Assembly (NCBI GenBank): GCA_004359425.1
Contig: PTEU01000001.1
Location: 1,544,502 to 1,608,501, forward strand
Origin: Ideonella sp. MAG2
Lineage (GTDB): Bacteria > Pseudomonadota > Gammaproteobacteria > Burkholderiales > Burkholderiaceae_C
Length of the DNA: 64,000 nucleotides
Direction: 5' to 3'
In this document: piece by piece, positions 16,668 through 26,350 of the stretch
How positions within the stretch are numbered: position 1 is the first letter of the stretch
How the letters are laid out: every line of letters begins with the position of its first letter
Program-made: the position numbers and the translations under genes
The notes under the pieces: model-generated
Databases searched by the model: none
The model's input: the letters and a program-made list of their open reading frames with translations, nothing else
What the model was told of the DNA's origin: nothing

Positions 16668-17049
16668 GGGGCAATCGAAGGGGTGAGAGTGAACAAGAAC
16701 GGCACAGCGCCAAGCTCAGCAGTTTGTCACAGGCCTGGCGTTACAGGGAGGTTTCAGACTTGGGCCGCTTCTCCCACATGCCCCCCAAAAGTCGGAAGGG
16801 AAGCTACTCTCTCTGACGGAGCGTGTACCGCCATAGAGTATGTTGCCGAGTGGTGCTGCCCTTCGATGGCTTAACCGCACATCTTGAGGGACACGCACTC
16901 ATCCCCTGTTGATCAGCCTGGCAAGCGTGGGGCCATTGAGCTGCGTCACCCGGGAGCCAATGCGGCTCTGCGCCCTTGGGCAAATTCATCTGGCCGTATG
17001 GCAGGCGGCCCAGCACTGCACCGCCAGCACATCAGAGAGTGAGGAGACC
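16668..17049. other. Intergenic region without identified gene
   Basis: A divergent region of about 380 bases between the TPR-like gene and the TonB-receptor gene. The plus-strand frame of the receptor extends back to 16909 but lacks any similarity or signal peptide there, so it is treated as non-coding. I saw no cobalamin riboswitch core, tRNA or clear terminator. The start of the receptor is marked by GAGGAG at 17041-17046. Confidence 0.5.
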
Positions 17050-19405
17050 ATGAAAACTTGCCTAACGCCCATGGCATCCGCCGTGCTGCTGGCGGCAGTG
17101 GGCTCTAGCGCACAAGGTCAAACTGCCGCCCCGCCGCCCGCCACACCAACCTCGGCAGCAGCCATGGAGCGTGTGGAGGTGATCGGTATCCGGGCCTCGT
17201 TGCAAAAGTCGCTCCAATCCAAGCGCGACGCGAACACCCGTGTGGAAGTCATCAATGCGGAAGACATCGGCAAAATGCCTGACAAAAATGTCGCCGATTC
17301 CCTGCAACGTGTCTCTGGCGTCACGACCAGCTCGGCCAGCGCCTCAGAAGGCGGCTTTGACGAAAACGACCGCATCAGCCTGCGCGGTACCAGCCCCAGC
17401 CTGACGCAATCCTTGGTCAACGGCCATGCCATCTCTTCGGGCGACTGGTTTGTACTCAATCAAACCGGAACGGTGGGCCGCAGCGTGTCCTACTCTTTGC
17501 TGCCCTCAGAGTTGGTCAAGCAAGTCATCGTTCACAAAAGCGCCGAGGCGCGCTTGGTCGAAGGCGGTGTCGCCGGGGCCGTCGACATCATCACCCGCAA
17601 ACCCTTGGAGTTCAGACAACAGCTCACCTTGGAAGCCCAGGTAGGCGGTGTTTACGCCGACAAACCGGGCAGCACCGACGCCCAGCTCAGTGCCCTGCTC
17701 AACTGGAAAAACGCTGAACAAACCTTTGGGCTCATGCTGCAAGCCTTCTCGCAACACCGACATTTGCGCAGAGATGGCCAAGAGATTCTTTATTACCAGC
17801 AAATCAAACCTGGCAGTGCCGTGGCCACCTCTAACCCTGATCTATCCGGTGTCTGGTACCCCGGCTTGATCGGCTCTGCCTTGTTTGAGCAAAAGCGCGA
17901 CCGTGAAGGCGGCCTGCTGGCCTTGCAGCTCAAGCCCACTCCCGATGTGAGCCTGGGTGCCACCGCCTTCAGCTCGCAGATGAAGGCCGGCAACTACAAC
18001 CGCAACTACATGCTGTGGGGAGCGCTGTTTCTGGATCAGGGCAATGGCCAAGCGCCCGACGCAGGCTATGTGGTGCGCAACAACACCTTGGTTTCTGCCA
18101 GTTTTGCCCCACAAGCTGACCGACAGTACGGGGTGTATGACCAAATTTCTCGACCTGATTCCGGTTCAGATTCGGCCTTTTTGACACTGGACGGGCGCTG
18201 GCAGGTCAGCGATATGCTGACGCTCAGTGGCATGGTGGGCAGCACCCGTGGAACGGGCAGAACACCGCGTGAAGACGTGGCCGAGTGGAACACCGGCGTG
18301 GGCAGTGGCGCAGCCTGGTCGCTCAACGGCATTCACCGCGCAGCGGATTGGTCACTGGGTGCCAGCGACTCCCGCAGCCCAGAGGGAGCCAGCTTGGGCT
18401 GGATATTTGGCAGCCAGAACATTGCTGTCAAAGACAAAGAACGTTGGGGCCAGGTGGACGGCGACCTTGCCTTGAACCACGGGGGCTTCAGCAGCCTGAA
18501 GTTTGGGCTACGTAGTACGCGCCACTCGCGGTCTAGCCAAGGGGTGCTGGGCCAAGGGCCGGGCTGCAAGACCAGCAGCGGCGCTAACGTGGACTTCGAC
18601 TGGGACCAGCCCTATTGGTGCCCTGTGGGCACGGCCTCTGCCGCAGACCCGGCCAACTTCCCACAGGGCTGGGTGCTCTATCCCAGCAATTTTGGCAGTG
18701 GCTTAGGGGGCAACTTCCCGCGCAATGTGTGGTTTTACACCCCAGAGCAACTGGCGACTTACAACCAACTTTATGCCAACCGCGCCACTGACGGCTCGCG
18801 CGAAGACTGGTCTGCCCAGTACGGCTTGGCCGAGCAAACCCAAGCCGCCTACCTACAAGCCGAGCTGGAAGGCCGGGACTGGAGCGGCAATGTGGGCCTG
18901 CGTCTGGTGCAAACCAAGCAGTCGGTAACCAACAACATCGCTGTCTCGGCCAACACGCCCGGGGCCATCACCGCCTCGGCCTTTGGGCCATTCTTGCCCA
19001 CCACCACTTCTCACAGCTTTGTTGACATGCTGCCCAGCCTGAACCTGAGGCTGAACCTACAAACGGACTTGATCGCCCGGCTGGCCCTGTCCCGCACGCT
19101 GTCGCGCCCAGATTACTCAGCCTTGGCGGGTGCCGTCTCTCTGGTACCGCCGGCCACTGCGGGTGGCGAAGGCTCGGGCTCTGGGGGCAACCCCGACCTC
19201 AAGCCCGTGCGCTCCAACAATTTGGATGTGACCCTGGAGTACTACTACGCGCCCCGCGCCATGGTCTCTGCGAGTCTGTTCCACATGGGGCTCAGCAGCT
19301 ATGTGGGCTATGGCCAGGTCAGTAAGTCGTTCAAGACCTTTAGCGCCGCCACCCCAGAGGGCGAAGTGATCAACTACCTGCTGACCGTGCCCATCAACAC
19401 GAAGA
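17050..19405 (+). pseudogene. TonB-dependent receptor, 3' end lost at a junction with vgrG
   Basis: The receptor starts at an ATG with GAGGAG five bases upstream and a signal peptide ending near AQGQTA. The plug domain is clear: VEVIGIRASLQKSLQSKRDA, INAEDIGKMPDKNVADSLQR and EGGVAGAVDIITRKPLEF, typical of the large TonB receptor group used for sugars and other organics. Barrel strands follow (for example LALSRTLSRPDYSALAG). Similarity stops near base 19400 after about 780 residues. The same frame then runs to 20277 through vgrG in the wrong frame, giving an arginine- and proline-rich nonsense tail. The last barrel strands and the C-terminal aromatic signal are absent, so correct insertion in the outer membrane is unlikely. 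Confidence 0.8.
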
Positions 19406-19504
19406 TTAGCACGCCTGCTACAAGACCAAACCCGCCTCTACCGCCTGCAAGGCCCTGCCGAGCTGGCCCCCCTGCTGGTAGAAACCTTTGCGCTGCAAGA
19501 AAGC

Positions 19505-22500
19505 GTGAACCAAGCCTGGCGCTTGGATGTGGGCTGCGTGGCCACCGATTGCACCCTGAACTTGGACACCGCCCTGGGCCAACCCGTGAGCCTGCTGACC
19601 CGCTTGGCCGATGGCAGCGAACACACCCGCACCGGCCTGCTGCTGGGCGTGCAAGACGCAGAATCCGACGGCAGCCTGGCCCGCTACCGCCTGCAAATCG
19701 GCCCCTGGTTGGCCGAGCTGGCCCACACCCGCCGCAGCCAGGTCTGGCAAGAACGCAGCGTGGTCGAGATCATCGACAGCATCTTCACCCACTACTCCCT
19801 GGCCTCCTGGCGCTGGGCCCCCTGCGTGCCCCCCCATTTGGCAGTGAGCCCCCAGGGCGCAGACGGCCTGCGCAGCCTGTGCATCCAATACCGCGAGAGC
19901 GACCTCGCCTTTGTACAGCGCCTGCTGGCCGAAGAAGGCCTGAACTTCCGCATCGAGCCCGACCTCGAAGCCCCCGCTGGCCACAGCCTGGTGATCTTTG
20001 CCGACAGCACCAGCACCGAGGCCTGCCCCGAAGTCTGGCAAGAACGCAGCGTGGTCGAGATCATCGACAGCATCTTCACCCACTACCCGCTGGCCTCTTG
20101 GCGCTGGGCCCCCTGCGTGGCCCCCCATTTGGCAGTGAGCCCCCAGGGCGCAGACGGCCTGCGCAGCCTGTGCACCCAATACCGCGAGAGCGACCTCGCC
20201 TTTGTGCAGCGCCTGCTGGCCGAAGAAGGCCTGAACTTCCGCATCGAGCCCGACCTCGAAGCCCCCGCTGGCCATAGCCTGGTGATCTTTGCCGACAGCA
20301 CCAGCACCGAGGCCTGCCCCGAGAATGTGTGCAGCCTGCTGGGCGGTGGCGTGGCCTACCACCGTGCCGAGAGCGTGGAAGCCCAAGACGCCATTCAAGC
20401 CTTTGGTGGCATGCGCCAACTGCCCGTGGCCGAAACCGTGGCCCTGGGCTGGGACTACCGCGCCAAAGCCACCGTGGCCGGCAGCACGCCCACCGCCAGT
20501 GCCTATGGCGGCCCGCACGCCCCGCGCCTGCAAGCGGTGGACGCCGCCGGGGCCTACGCCTTTGGCAGCAGCGCAGCGGCCCAGCGCGCCACCGAGCTGC
20601 ACCAACAAGCCCACGAAGCCCGTGCCAAGCGCTGGCTGGGCCGCAGCACCGTGCGCAGCTTTGCCAGCGGCCAGCGCTTTAGCCTGCGCGGCAGCATGCT
20701 CGACACGCTGGATGGTTTAACCAGCGCCACCCCGCAGCCCAAGACCTTTTTACTCACCCAGGTACACGCCGCCGGGGTGAACAACCTGCCCAAAGACCTG
20801 GTGCGTGGCCTGCAAGCGGCCCTGGCCCCCCACGGCCCCCAGCCCTGGCAGCCACCCCAGCCAGACCTCTGGGCAGCCGGGCCAGACCAACTGCCCCAGT
20901 GGGTGCCCCCAGAGCTGCGCCAGCAAGCCCGCGAGCGCGGCTATGCCAACCACTTTGAAGCCAGCCGCGTGGCCATCCCCTGGCGGCCCCTGCTGCAAGA
21001 CGGCAGCGGCGCACGCCTCAACCCCCGCCCCACCGGCCCCGGGCTGATGACGGCCACCGTGGTTGGCCCCGACGGCAACACCCAAGCCAGCGGGGCCGAC
21101 GAGCTGCACATGGACGCCCTGGGGCGCGTGCGCATCCAGTTCCCCTTCCATCGGCACGCTGCTCAGAGCGGTAGTGCCCTGCCCAACACCAGTGCCAGCA
21201 GCACCTGGGTGCGCGTGGCCCAAAGTGCGGCCGGGCCGGGCATGGGCACCCAGTTCATCCCCCGCATCGGCCAAGAGGTGATCGTCACCTTCTTGGACAA
21301 CGACATCGACAGGCCCATCGTCACCGGCACGCTTTACAACGGGCAAGGTGAAGGAGGCCATGCACCCAGCCCTGGCGGGGTGAACCAAGACAGCGACACC
21401 AGCGTCTTTGCCCACAGCGCAGACCACCAGCCCAGCGCCCAAGGCAACCTCATGGGCGCGGGCCACAGCCCGGCTTGGCACGGGGCCAGCCCCCACAGCC
21501 ACACGGCAGGCGGGCAAGCCAACTCAGCCGCACTGAGCGGCTTCAAGACCAAAGAGTTTGGCGGCCAAGGCTTTAACCAACTGGTGTTTGACGACACGCC
21601 CCAGCAACTGCGTACCCAGCTGGCCACCAGCCAACACGCCAGCCAGCTCAACCTGGGCCACTTGGTGCACCAGGCCGACAACCACCGGGGCAGCTTTAGA
21701 GGCCTGGGATTTGAGCTGCGCACCGATGCCTACGGCGCCATCCGCGCGGGCCAAGGCGTACTGATCAGCAGCTACGGCCTGCCCGAGCAGGAACCAGCGG
21801 GCGACAACACCGCGGGCATGGCCCTGGCCAAGCAACTCCTCACCCTGGGGCAGAGCTTTAGCCAAGCAGCGGCAACCCACCAAGCCGTCAAGCTGGCTGG
21901 CAACGAAGGAACGAGCGGTGCAAAGCAAAGCAGCCTGAGCACAGAGCACGCCCCCTTCAACGCCCTGCACACGGCCTTAAGTGGGCTGGTGGGCCAGACA
22001 TGGGAGCAAGCCCAGGGGGACGCGGCCAGCATCACCGGTGCCGCCAACAAAGCCCAAGCCCTGCCCCACACCACCGCCCCGGTCATCGCCATCAGCGCCC
22101 GCGCAGGGCTTGTTCAAACCGCCGGCCAAGACCACCACGCCGCAGCGGCAGAAACACTCACCCTGGCCGCAGGCCAGCACAGCAGCGCCGCAACAGGCGG
22201 CGCACTGCGCATCCACAGCGGCCAAGCCATAGGCATGCTGGGCGGGGCCATCCAGCCCGGCAGCGAAGCCGCAGGCACCGGCATCAGCCTCATCGCCGCC
22301 CAAGGCGACCTGAGCCTGCAAGCCCAAGCCAGCACCCTGCAAGTGGCCGCCAAAGGAAGAGTCAACATCCAAAGTGCCAACAGCCATATTGACTGGGCGG
22401 CGGCGAAGAAGATTTCTCTCACCACGGCGGGGGGAGCCAACATCACCCTGGAGGGCGGCAACATCACGGTGCAGTGCCCGGGGACGATGACGGTGAAGGC

Positions 22501-22822
22501 TTCTGTGAGGAAGTTTGGGGGGCCGAGCCGTGTGAACTACGCTCTACCCGAATTACCCGCCGAAAAGATGTTTGCGGCGTCTTTTGTGGTGCGAGATGAC
22601 CTTGGGAAAGTCCAGGCTGGCCAACACTATCTAATGACCTTGCCGAGCGGTGATGTGCGCCTTGGCATCACAGATGCAGCGGGGCAAACACTTGAGGCCT
22701 ACAGCAACGCAGAAGCGCCTGTGGAGCTTACCCTTCTTGGAAGTGAACAGTGGGCCCAAGAGAACGTCAATGCATCGCACCAGGAAATGGACAAATATTG
22801 GAACGAGTCGGAGCCCTCATGA
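19505..22822 (+). CDS. vgrG: Type VI secretion spike protein VgrG, native start lost, internal duplication
   Basis: A VgrG of about 1,105 residues from a GTG at 19505. Similarity begins earlier in the same frame (RLLQDQTRLYRLQGPAEL from about 19412), but no start codon remains there because the 5' end is joined to the TonB-receptor gene. Parts in order: gp27-like domain (to about 21000) with a 97-residue segment present twice, gp5 OB-fold (TATVVGPDGN, DALGRVRIQFPF, STWVRVAQSAAGPGMG, FIPRIGQEVIVTFLDNDID), a long DUF2345 extension with the helical repeat end (ITLEGGNITVQCPGTMTVKA), and a short tail. It is the tip of the type VI needle and should carry the cargo encoded just downstream. No other type VI structural genes are in the window. 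The stop overlaps the next start (ATGA). Confidence 0.85.
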   Translation: MNQAWRLDVGCVATDCTLNLDTALGQPVSLLTRLADGSEHTRTGLLLGVQDAESDGSLARYRLQIGPWLAELAHTRRSQVWQERSVVEIIDSIFTHYSLASWRWAPCVPPHLAVSPQGADGLRSLCIQYRESDLAFVQRLLAEEGLNFRIEPDLEAPAGHSLVIFADSTSTEACPEVWQERSVVEIIDSIFTHYPLASWRWAPCVAPHLAVSPQGADGLRSLCTQYRESDLAFVQRLLAEEGLNFRIEPDLEAPAGHSLVIFADSTSTEACPENVCSLLGGGVAYHRAESVEAQDAIQAFGGMRQLPVAETVALGWDYRAKATVAGSTPTASAYGGPHAPRLQAVDAAGAYAFGSSAAAQRATELHQQAHEARAKRWLGRSTVRSFASGQRFSLRGSMLDTLDGLTSATPQPKTFLLTQVHAAGVNNLPKDLVRGLQAALAPHGPQPWQPPQPDLWAAGPDQLPQWVPPELRQQARERGYANHFEASRVAIPWRPLLQDGSGARLNPRPTGPGLMTATVVGPDGNTQASGADELHMDALGRVRIQFPFHRHAAQSGSALPNTSASSTWVRVAQSAAGPGMGTQFIPRIGQEVIVTFLDNDIDRPIVTGTLYNGQGEGGHAPSPGGVNQDSDTSVFAHSADHQPSAQGNLMGAGHSPAWHGASPHSHTAGGQANSAALSGFKTKEFGGQGFNQLVFDDTPQQLRTQLATSQHASQLNLGHLVHQADNHRGSFRGLGFELRTDAYGAIRAGQGVLISSYGLPEQEPAGDNTAGMALAKQLLTLGQSFSQAAATHQAVKLAGNEGTSGAKQSSLSTEHAPFNALHTALSGLVGQTWEQAQGDAASITGAANKAQALPHTTAPVIAISARAGLVQTAGQDHHAAAAETLTLAAGQHSSAATGGALRIHSGQAIGMLGGAIQPGSEAAGTGISLIAAQGDLSLQAQASTLQVAAKGRVNIQSANSHIDWAAAKKISLTTAGGANITLEGGNITVQCPGTMTVKASVRKFGGPSRVNYALPELPAEKMFAASFVVRDDLGKVQAGQHYLMTLPSGDVRLGITDAAGQTLEAYSNAEAPVELTLLGSEQWAQENVNASHQEMDKYWNESEPS
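19742..20323 (+). repeat. 291-base tandem duplication inside vgrG
   Basis: Bases 19742-20032 are repeated directly at 20033-20323. By eye there are about eight substitutions in 291 positions, three of them changing residues (S/P, P/A, I/T). The unit is 97 codons, so the frame is kept, and each unit runs from VWQERSVVEIIDSIFTHY to DSTSTEACPE. It doubles a segment of the gp27-like domain. Confidence 0.95.
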
Positions 22823-23301
22823 ATCGCTGCCTCACTCTCACCTTGTCTCTCGCTGTGTCTCTTATGACCGCGAGCGGTGCCGTCCAAGCAAAGCCTCTTT
22901 TGGAAATTTGGCGGACTCCTATTAGCTGCGGTGGTCAGCAATTTGAGGTAGTTTCCAGATGCAAAGCTTCCCCTAAAACAACAGAGTTGAATGTCTGTGA
23001 TCCAAGCCAACAGCTCGTTGCGGGCGATAACACTATTCGCATTCCAACGAGCCGACCGGCCAAAGGCCAGCCCTTGCTTTTTGCAGTGCTTTGGAGCTGC
23101 TTAGTGACCGACCAAGGGCCCATCTTGGTACTTGACTACACGTCCGGCCAAGGACGTTCGGAAGGTGACGAGGATGCTGAATTCTTCGATGCCAAACTGC
23201 AAGTGATCAGAGATCCGGCTGTGCAACGCAAACTCTACAAATTGATGCCCCAAGCCACCAAGGGCTCTGTGAAGTCCATCATGCCGGTTGAGGGGAATTG
23301 A
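22819..23301 (+). CDS. Exported protein of the vgrG cargo module (candidate immunity or accessory)
   Basis: About 160 residues. The ATG at 22819 overlaps the vgrG stop (ATGA). A clear signal peptide (MNRCLTLTLSLAVSLMTASGAVQAKP) sends it to the periplasm. The mature part has four to five cysteines that could form disulfides (SCGG, SRCKAS, NVCDPS, WSCLVT). No known domain is recognised. Position between vgrG and a peptidoglycan-hydrolase effector makes a periplasmic immunity or accessory role plausible. Base composition here is lower in GC than the flanking core genes, as is common for acquired cargo. Confidence 0.65.
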   Translation: MNRCLTLTLSLAVSLMTASGAVQAKPLLEIWRTPISCGGQQFEVVSRCKASPKTTELNVCDPSQQLVAGDNTIRIPTSRPAKGQPLLFAVLWSCLVTDQGPILVLDYTSGQGRSEGDEDAEFFDAKLQVIRDPAVQRKLYKLMPQATKGSVKSIMPVEGN

Positions 23302-23302
23302 C

Positions 23303-25159
23303 TTGACTACGCTTTATCAATACTTGGCAGTCAAGAAGGGTGCTGCCTACAAAGACAGTCAAATCAAACCATATTCGTGGCTCAGCAAGGCCCCCGACAT
23401 CACGAAGCAAGCCAACGAGATCGCGGGAAATTCTCGCGTCTTTGGTGACATCTCTGCGGAAAACCAAGCCTTAGTCATCGACCTTTTGGTTGAGATTGGA
23501 ACGCGCTACAAGCTGAGTTATCGAGAAATCGCTTACCTACTGCTGCTGGTACGGGTTGAATCGGGCTTCAACCCCGATGCAGCTGCAGGTACTACCTCTG
23601 CCGCAGGCTTGGCCCAATACACCAAAGCTACCGTGGCCGAGGCCAAGAAGCCCAACTACTCCAAGCATTACTTGGGATTTGAGCTCAACCTTGACGAGAT
23701 GATAGTATTTGATGCGCAACGTGGCGCATACGGTGCCTTGCTCTCGTACTTCATTTGCAGAACGCGAGCTAAGGAATTTTTCCCCAATGCACTGGAAGCC
23801 AATATCTACCTCTTTCACCACGAAGGCTGGTACTTCAACCCCAAGGGCAAAGAGGATAACGCCAACGTCATTGCCGTTCGCAAGATCATCGAAGACAAAA
23901 TTTTGGCCAAACTGCCTGAGGTGGAGCGCCTGCTCAAGCAAAAAACAGAGGTGCAATTCAGCCTGAAAACCTCTGATGGCAAGCCCTATGCGAACCAGCC
24001 TTTTGCGGTGGTGCTGCCGCAGTCATCGTCTGGACAGCACCCTGGCAGCGTTCAACATCAACAGGCCGTCAAGGTCGTAACAGGTGTGACTGACGGCGCG
24101 GGTAGGACACCCAAACTCGAAGCTGCCGGGCTTTCGGAAGTGGTGTTCTCCATCCTGAACGTCAATTACAAGAAGCTGCTACAGCATTTTCCCGGTCGGG
24201 GCACCGGCAAGATCACCTCCTACAAGGTCAAGTCGGGAGACTCGCTGAGCTCCATCGCCAAGGCCCACAAGACCACTGTTTCTGAAATCGCCAAGGCCAA
24301 CGGTATCCGCGACGTCAACAAGATCTCAGTGGGCCAAGTGCTGCGGCTGCCTGGTTCCGGTGGAGATACCGCTCCGGCCTATTGGTGGCGTCGCCCTGAG
24401 ATGGACTGGTTGGCGTCAGTGCTGGCACCGCACATCGGCGCAGAGGGATTAGAGGACACCGCCGCCGTGGTGGAGCACAAGCGCAGCCATGTGGTTCTGC
24501 CAACCGGCAACAAGGCGCATGACGGCACGGTAGCCCACAACAATGTGATTGTGGCGGGCACAAAGAGCCAAGCCCAAGTGGCGGCCAGCACCACTGCTCA
24601 GAAAGTGCCGCATCAAACCAACGAGACCAAGGCCGCGAAGCCAGTGGCCGTGCAAAGCAGTGGTACTGGCCAGAAGAAAGTTATCACCGGCTTGCTTTAT
24701 CCGCTTGTCGTCAAGGCAACGGCCAACTATCACGAGGGTGCCCGCCGATTTGGCTCCGGCCGAACAGGTGGTCGCAAGCATGCAGGCATCGATCTCTATG
24801 CACCCACGGGGACTGTGGTGCGGGCGATGGCACCAGGCAAGGTACTGCGCGTCTATGCTTTCTATTGTGGAACTTCAGCCATAGAAATTGACCACGGTAG
24901 TTTCATAGCGCGCTATGGAGAGGTTGACTCCAAACGCGACAAGATTTACGTCGAACCCGGTGACAAAGTTGAAAGGGGCGAGAAAATTGGCGTTGTAGGC
25001 AGGTTGGTGGGGATCAAGGTTCCCAGCAACATGCTCCACTTAGAAATGTATGGTTCTTCAAGCCACGCCGATCTGACGGTGAAGGGCAATCCTCCATATC
25101 AACGCCGTGATGACTTGATTGACCCAACACCTTCGATTGACCAGGCGACCATGCAATGA
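23303..25159 (+). CDS. Trimodular peptidoglycan hydrolase, probable VgrG-linked type VI effector
   Basis: About 618 residues from a TTG at 23303, chosen because AGGGG lies at 23291-23295; a TTG at 23288 has no such site. There is no signal peptide, as expected for a type VI cargo. An N-terminal lytic transglycosylase-like domain (about 30-200) has catalytic-type E86 in RVESGFNP, followed by SAAGLAQYT. A LysM domain (about 304-352, YKVKSGDSLSSIAKAH) should bind glycan. A C-terminal M23-like domain (about 465-600) has H493 and D497 (KHAGIDLY) and H579 in MLHLEMY. The two general-base histidines of LytM-type enzymes are replaced (YGEV for YaHx, M577 for the first His of HxH). The protein would cleave both sugar and peptide parts of peptidoglycan in a target cell's periplasm. 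Confidence 0.8.
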   Translation: MTTLYQYLAVKKGAAYKDSQIKPYSWLSKAPDITKQANEIAGNSRVFGDISAENQALVIDLLVEIGTRYKLSYREIAYLLLLVRVESGFNPDAAAGTTSAAGLAQYTKATVAEAKKPNYSKHYLGFELNLDEMIVFDAQRGAYGALLSYFICRTRAKEFFPNALEANIYLFHHEGWYFNPKGKEDNANVIAVRKIIEDKILAKLPEVERLLKQKTEVQFSLKTSDGKPYANQPFAVVLPQSSSGQHPGSVQHQQAVKVVTGVTDGAGRTPKLEAAGLSEVVFSILNVNYKKLLQHFPGRGTGKITSYKVKSGDSLSSIAKAHKTTVSEIAKANGIRDVNKISVGQVLRLPGSGGDTAPAYWWRRPEMDWLASVLAPHIGAEGLEDTAAVVEHKRSHVVLPTGNKAHDGTVAHNNVIVAGTKSQAQVAASTTAQKVPHQTNETKAAKPVAVQSSGTGQKKVITGLLYPLVVKATANYHEGARRFGSGRTGGRKHAGIDLYAPTGTVVRAMAPGKVLRVYAFYCGTSAIEIDHGSFIARYGEVDSKRDKIYVEPGDKVERGEKIGVVGRLVGIKVPSNMLHLEMYGSSSHADLTVKGNPPYQRRDDLIDPTPSIDQATMQ

Positions 25160-25683
25160 AGCTGAAATATTTTTTACCCGTCGTCGGCCTCTTGGCACTG
25201 ATGGCCTGCGACGGAAGGGCTACCGCCAAGAGCGAAGCTTCTGATTTGAAAGCTACCACAGCGGCGCAGGCCGCTACCGCTGCGGCACCATCGGCCTACT
25301 TGGTCATAGACCGTGTTATTCAGGATCCCAAGGTCCTGCGCCTGGACTGGTCGGGGATGTCAAAGTCTTTCCCAGCCCACTGCAGCAAGAATGGCGCAGA
25401 GCCAGAACTGACCTGCCCGCCTGTAGAAGGCATTCGGGAGGTGTCGGTTTTATCCTCCGGTACTGGATTGATCGATTGGGTGCTGACCCGCCCGGTGACC
25501 TGCGAGGACCTCTATGCATTGATCGCCAAGCGGTATGGCCAAGGAACGCTTCAAGACGGTGACAAGTGCAGCGTTGACTGGAATTTAAGCAAGTCCGTCA
25601 AGGGTGCCTACATCCGCCTCAGCAAGAGCCGCAAGCAAGCTGACAAGATATTTCTGCAGTTCGGGATTGAACAAGGCCCTTGA
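25156..25683 (+). CDS. Lipoprotein, candidate immunity protein for the peptidoglycan hydrolase
   Basis: A 175-residue lipoprotein with start codon overlapping the effector stop (ATGA). Signal peptide MKLKYFLPVVGLLALMAC ends in a lipobox with the cysteine at residue 18, followed by D-G, which in the enterobacterial rule favours inner-membrane retention. A threonine/alanine linker leads to a domain with four cysteines (HCSKN, LTCPP, VTCED, DKCSV). Immunity proteins for periplasmic effectors are typically small exported or lipid-anchored proteins encoded just after the effector. No family is recognised. Confidence 0.7.
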   Translation: MKLKYFLPVVGLLALMACDGRATAKSEASDLKATTAAQAATAAAPSAYLVIDRVIQDPKVLRLDWSGMSKSFPAHCSKNGAEPELTCPPVEGIREVSVLSSGTGLIDWVLTRPVTCEDLYALIAKRYGQGTLQDGDKCSVDWNLSKSVKGAYIRLSKSRKQADKIFLQFGIEQGP

Positions 25684-25792
25684 CCGTTTAGGGCACACCC
25701 TCATCCTGCCTCGTGACAGTTGGCCCTTATGATCGCTGTACAGCCGGGTTGTGAAACTCGGCCTCGACGGCAATACTCATTGAGGAGCGCGC

Positions 25793-26350
25793 GTGGCACG
25801 TTTACTGGGCAAGGCGGCGGCGCAGGGCGAGCCGGTGTTAATTTACATCCACGGCATTGGTGATCAGCCCCCGCCGCAAAGCCTAAAGGCTCGTTGGGAT
25901 TTGGCCGTCAGCGGGCGCGATCTTCAAGAAAGCAGCGCCCTAGCTTATTGGGCCGATCTGCTGCATGCGCCTGACCCTGAAGCGGTCAGGACCCCAGGCG
26001 CTCGCCGCACACGCGGCGCTGGCAGCACCATTGACCTGAATGCTGCGCTCCAGCCCTATGCGCTCAACGGGGACCCAGCCGCTGAAGCCCTGGCGCGCCG
26101 TCTATTGAAGCGATTCGGCATTGACGACAACGCCAGGCGGCGGATGAGCACCAAGGTGCTGCCCCTGCCTTCCTGGGCGCGCAAGCCGATCAGCCGCGTC
26201 TTTTTGACCGCCTTTTTGGGGGATGTTGCGGCCTATTTCTTTGGCCGAAAAGACGGCCGCCCGCTGCGAGACATCGCCCAAGAACGCCTACGCGATCAGC
26301 TCTTGGCAGCCAAAGGCCGCCCCATCACCTTGGTGGCGCACAGCTTGGGA
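25793..26350 (+). pseudogene. Alpha/beta hydrolase, 3' end lost at a junction with a subtilase gene
   Basis: A GTG-started frame gives a soluble protein with YIHGIGDQPPP (oxyanion region) at the start and LVAHSLG, the nucleophile elbow with the active serine, about 185 residues on. Directly after the elbow the text changes to a wrong-frame reading of a subtilisin-type protease, and that frame runs on to 26809 without meaning. The acid and histidine of the catalytic triad are thus missing. Before the deletion it may have been a lipase-like effector, as it lies just after a vgrG cargo module; this is inference. The promoter region 25684-25792 shows nothing clear. Confidence 0.7.

Noticed and set aside
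16668..17049. Cobalamin riboswitch before the TonB receptor
   Set aside because: A GGAGACC string is present next to the start, but it is the ribosome site region; no B12 box or pairing elements of the riboswitch core were found.
19742..20323. Possible CRISPR or other array
   Set aside because: Only two long units without spacers, both coding for part of VgrG; it is a tandem duplication.
19418..20614. A 398-residue minus-strand frame with internal repeats
   Set aside because: The repeats are only the antisense of the vgrG duplication; the plus frame is a clear VgrG.
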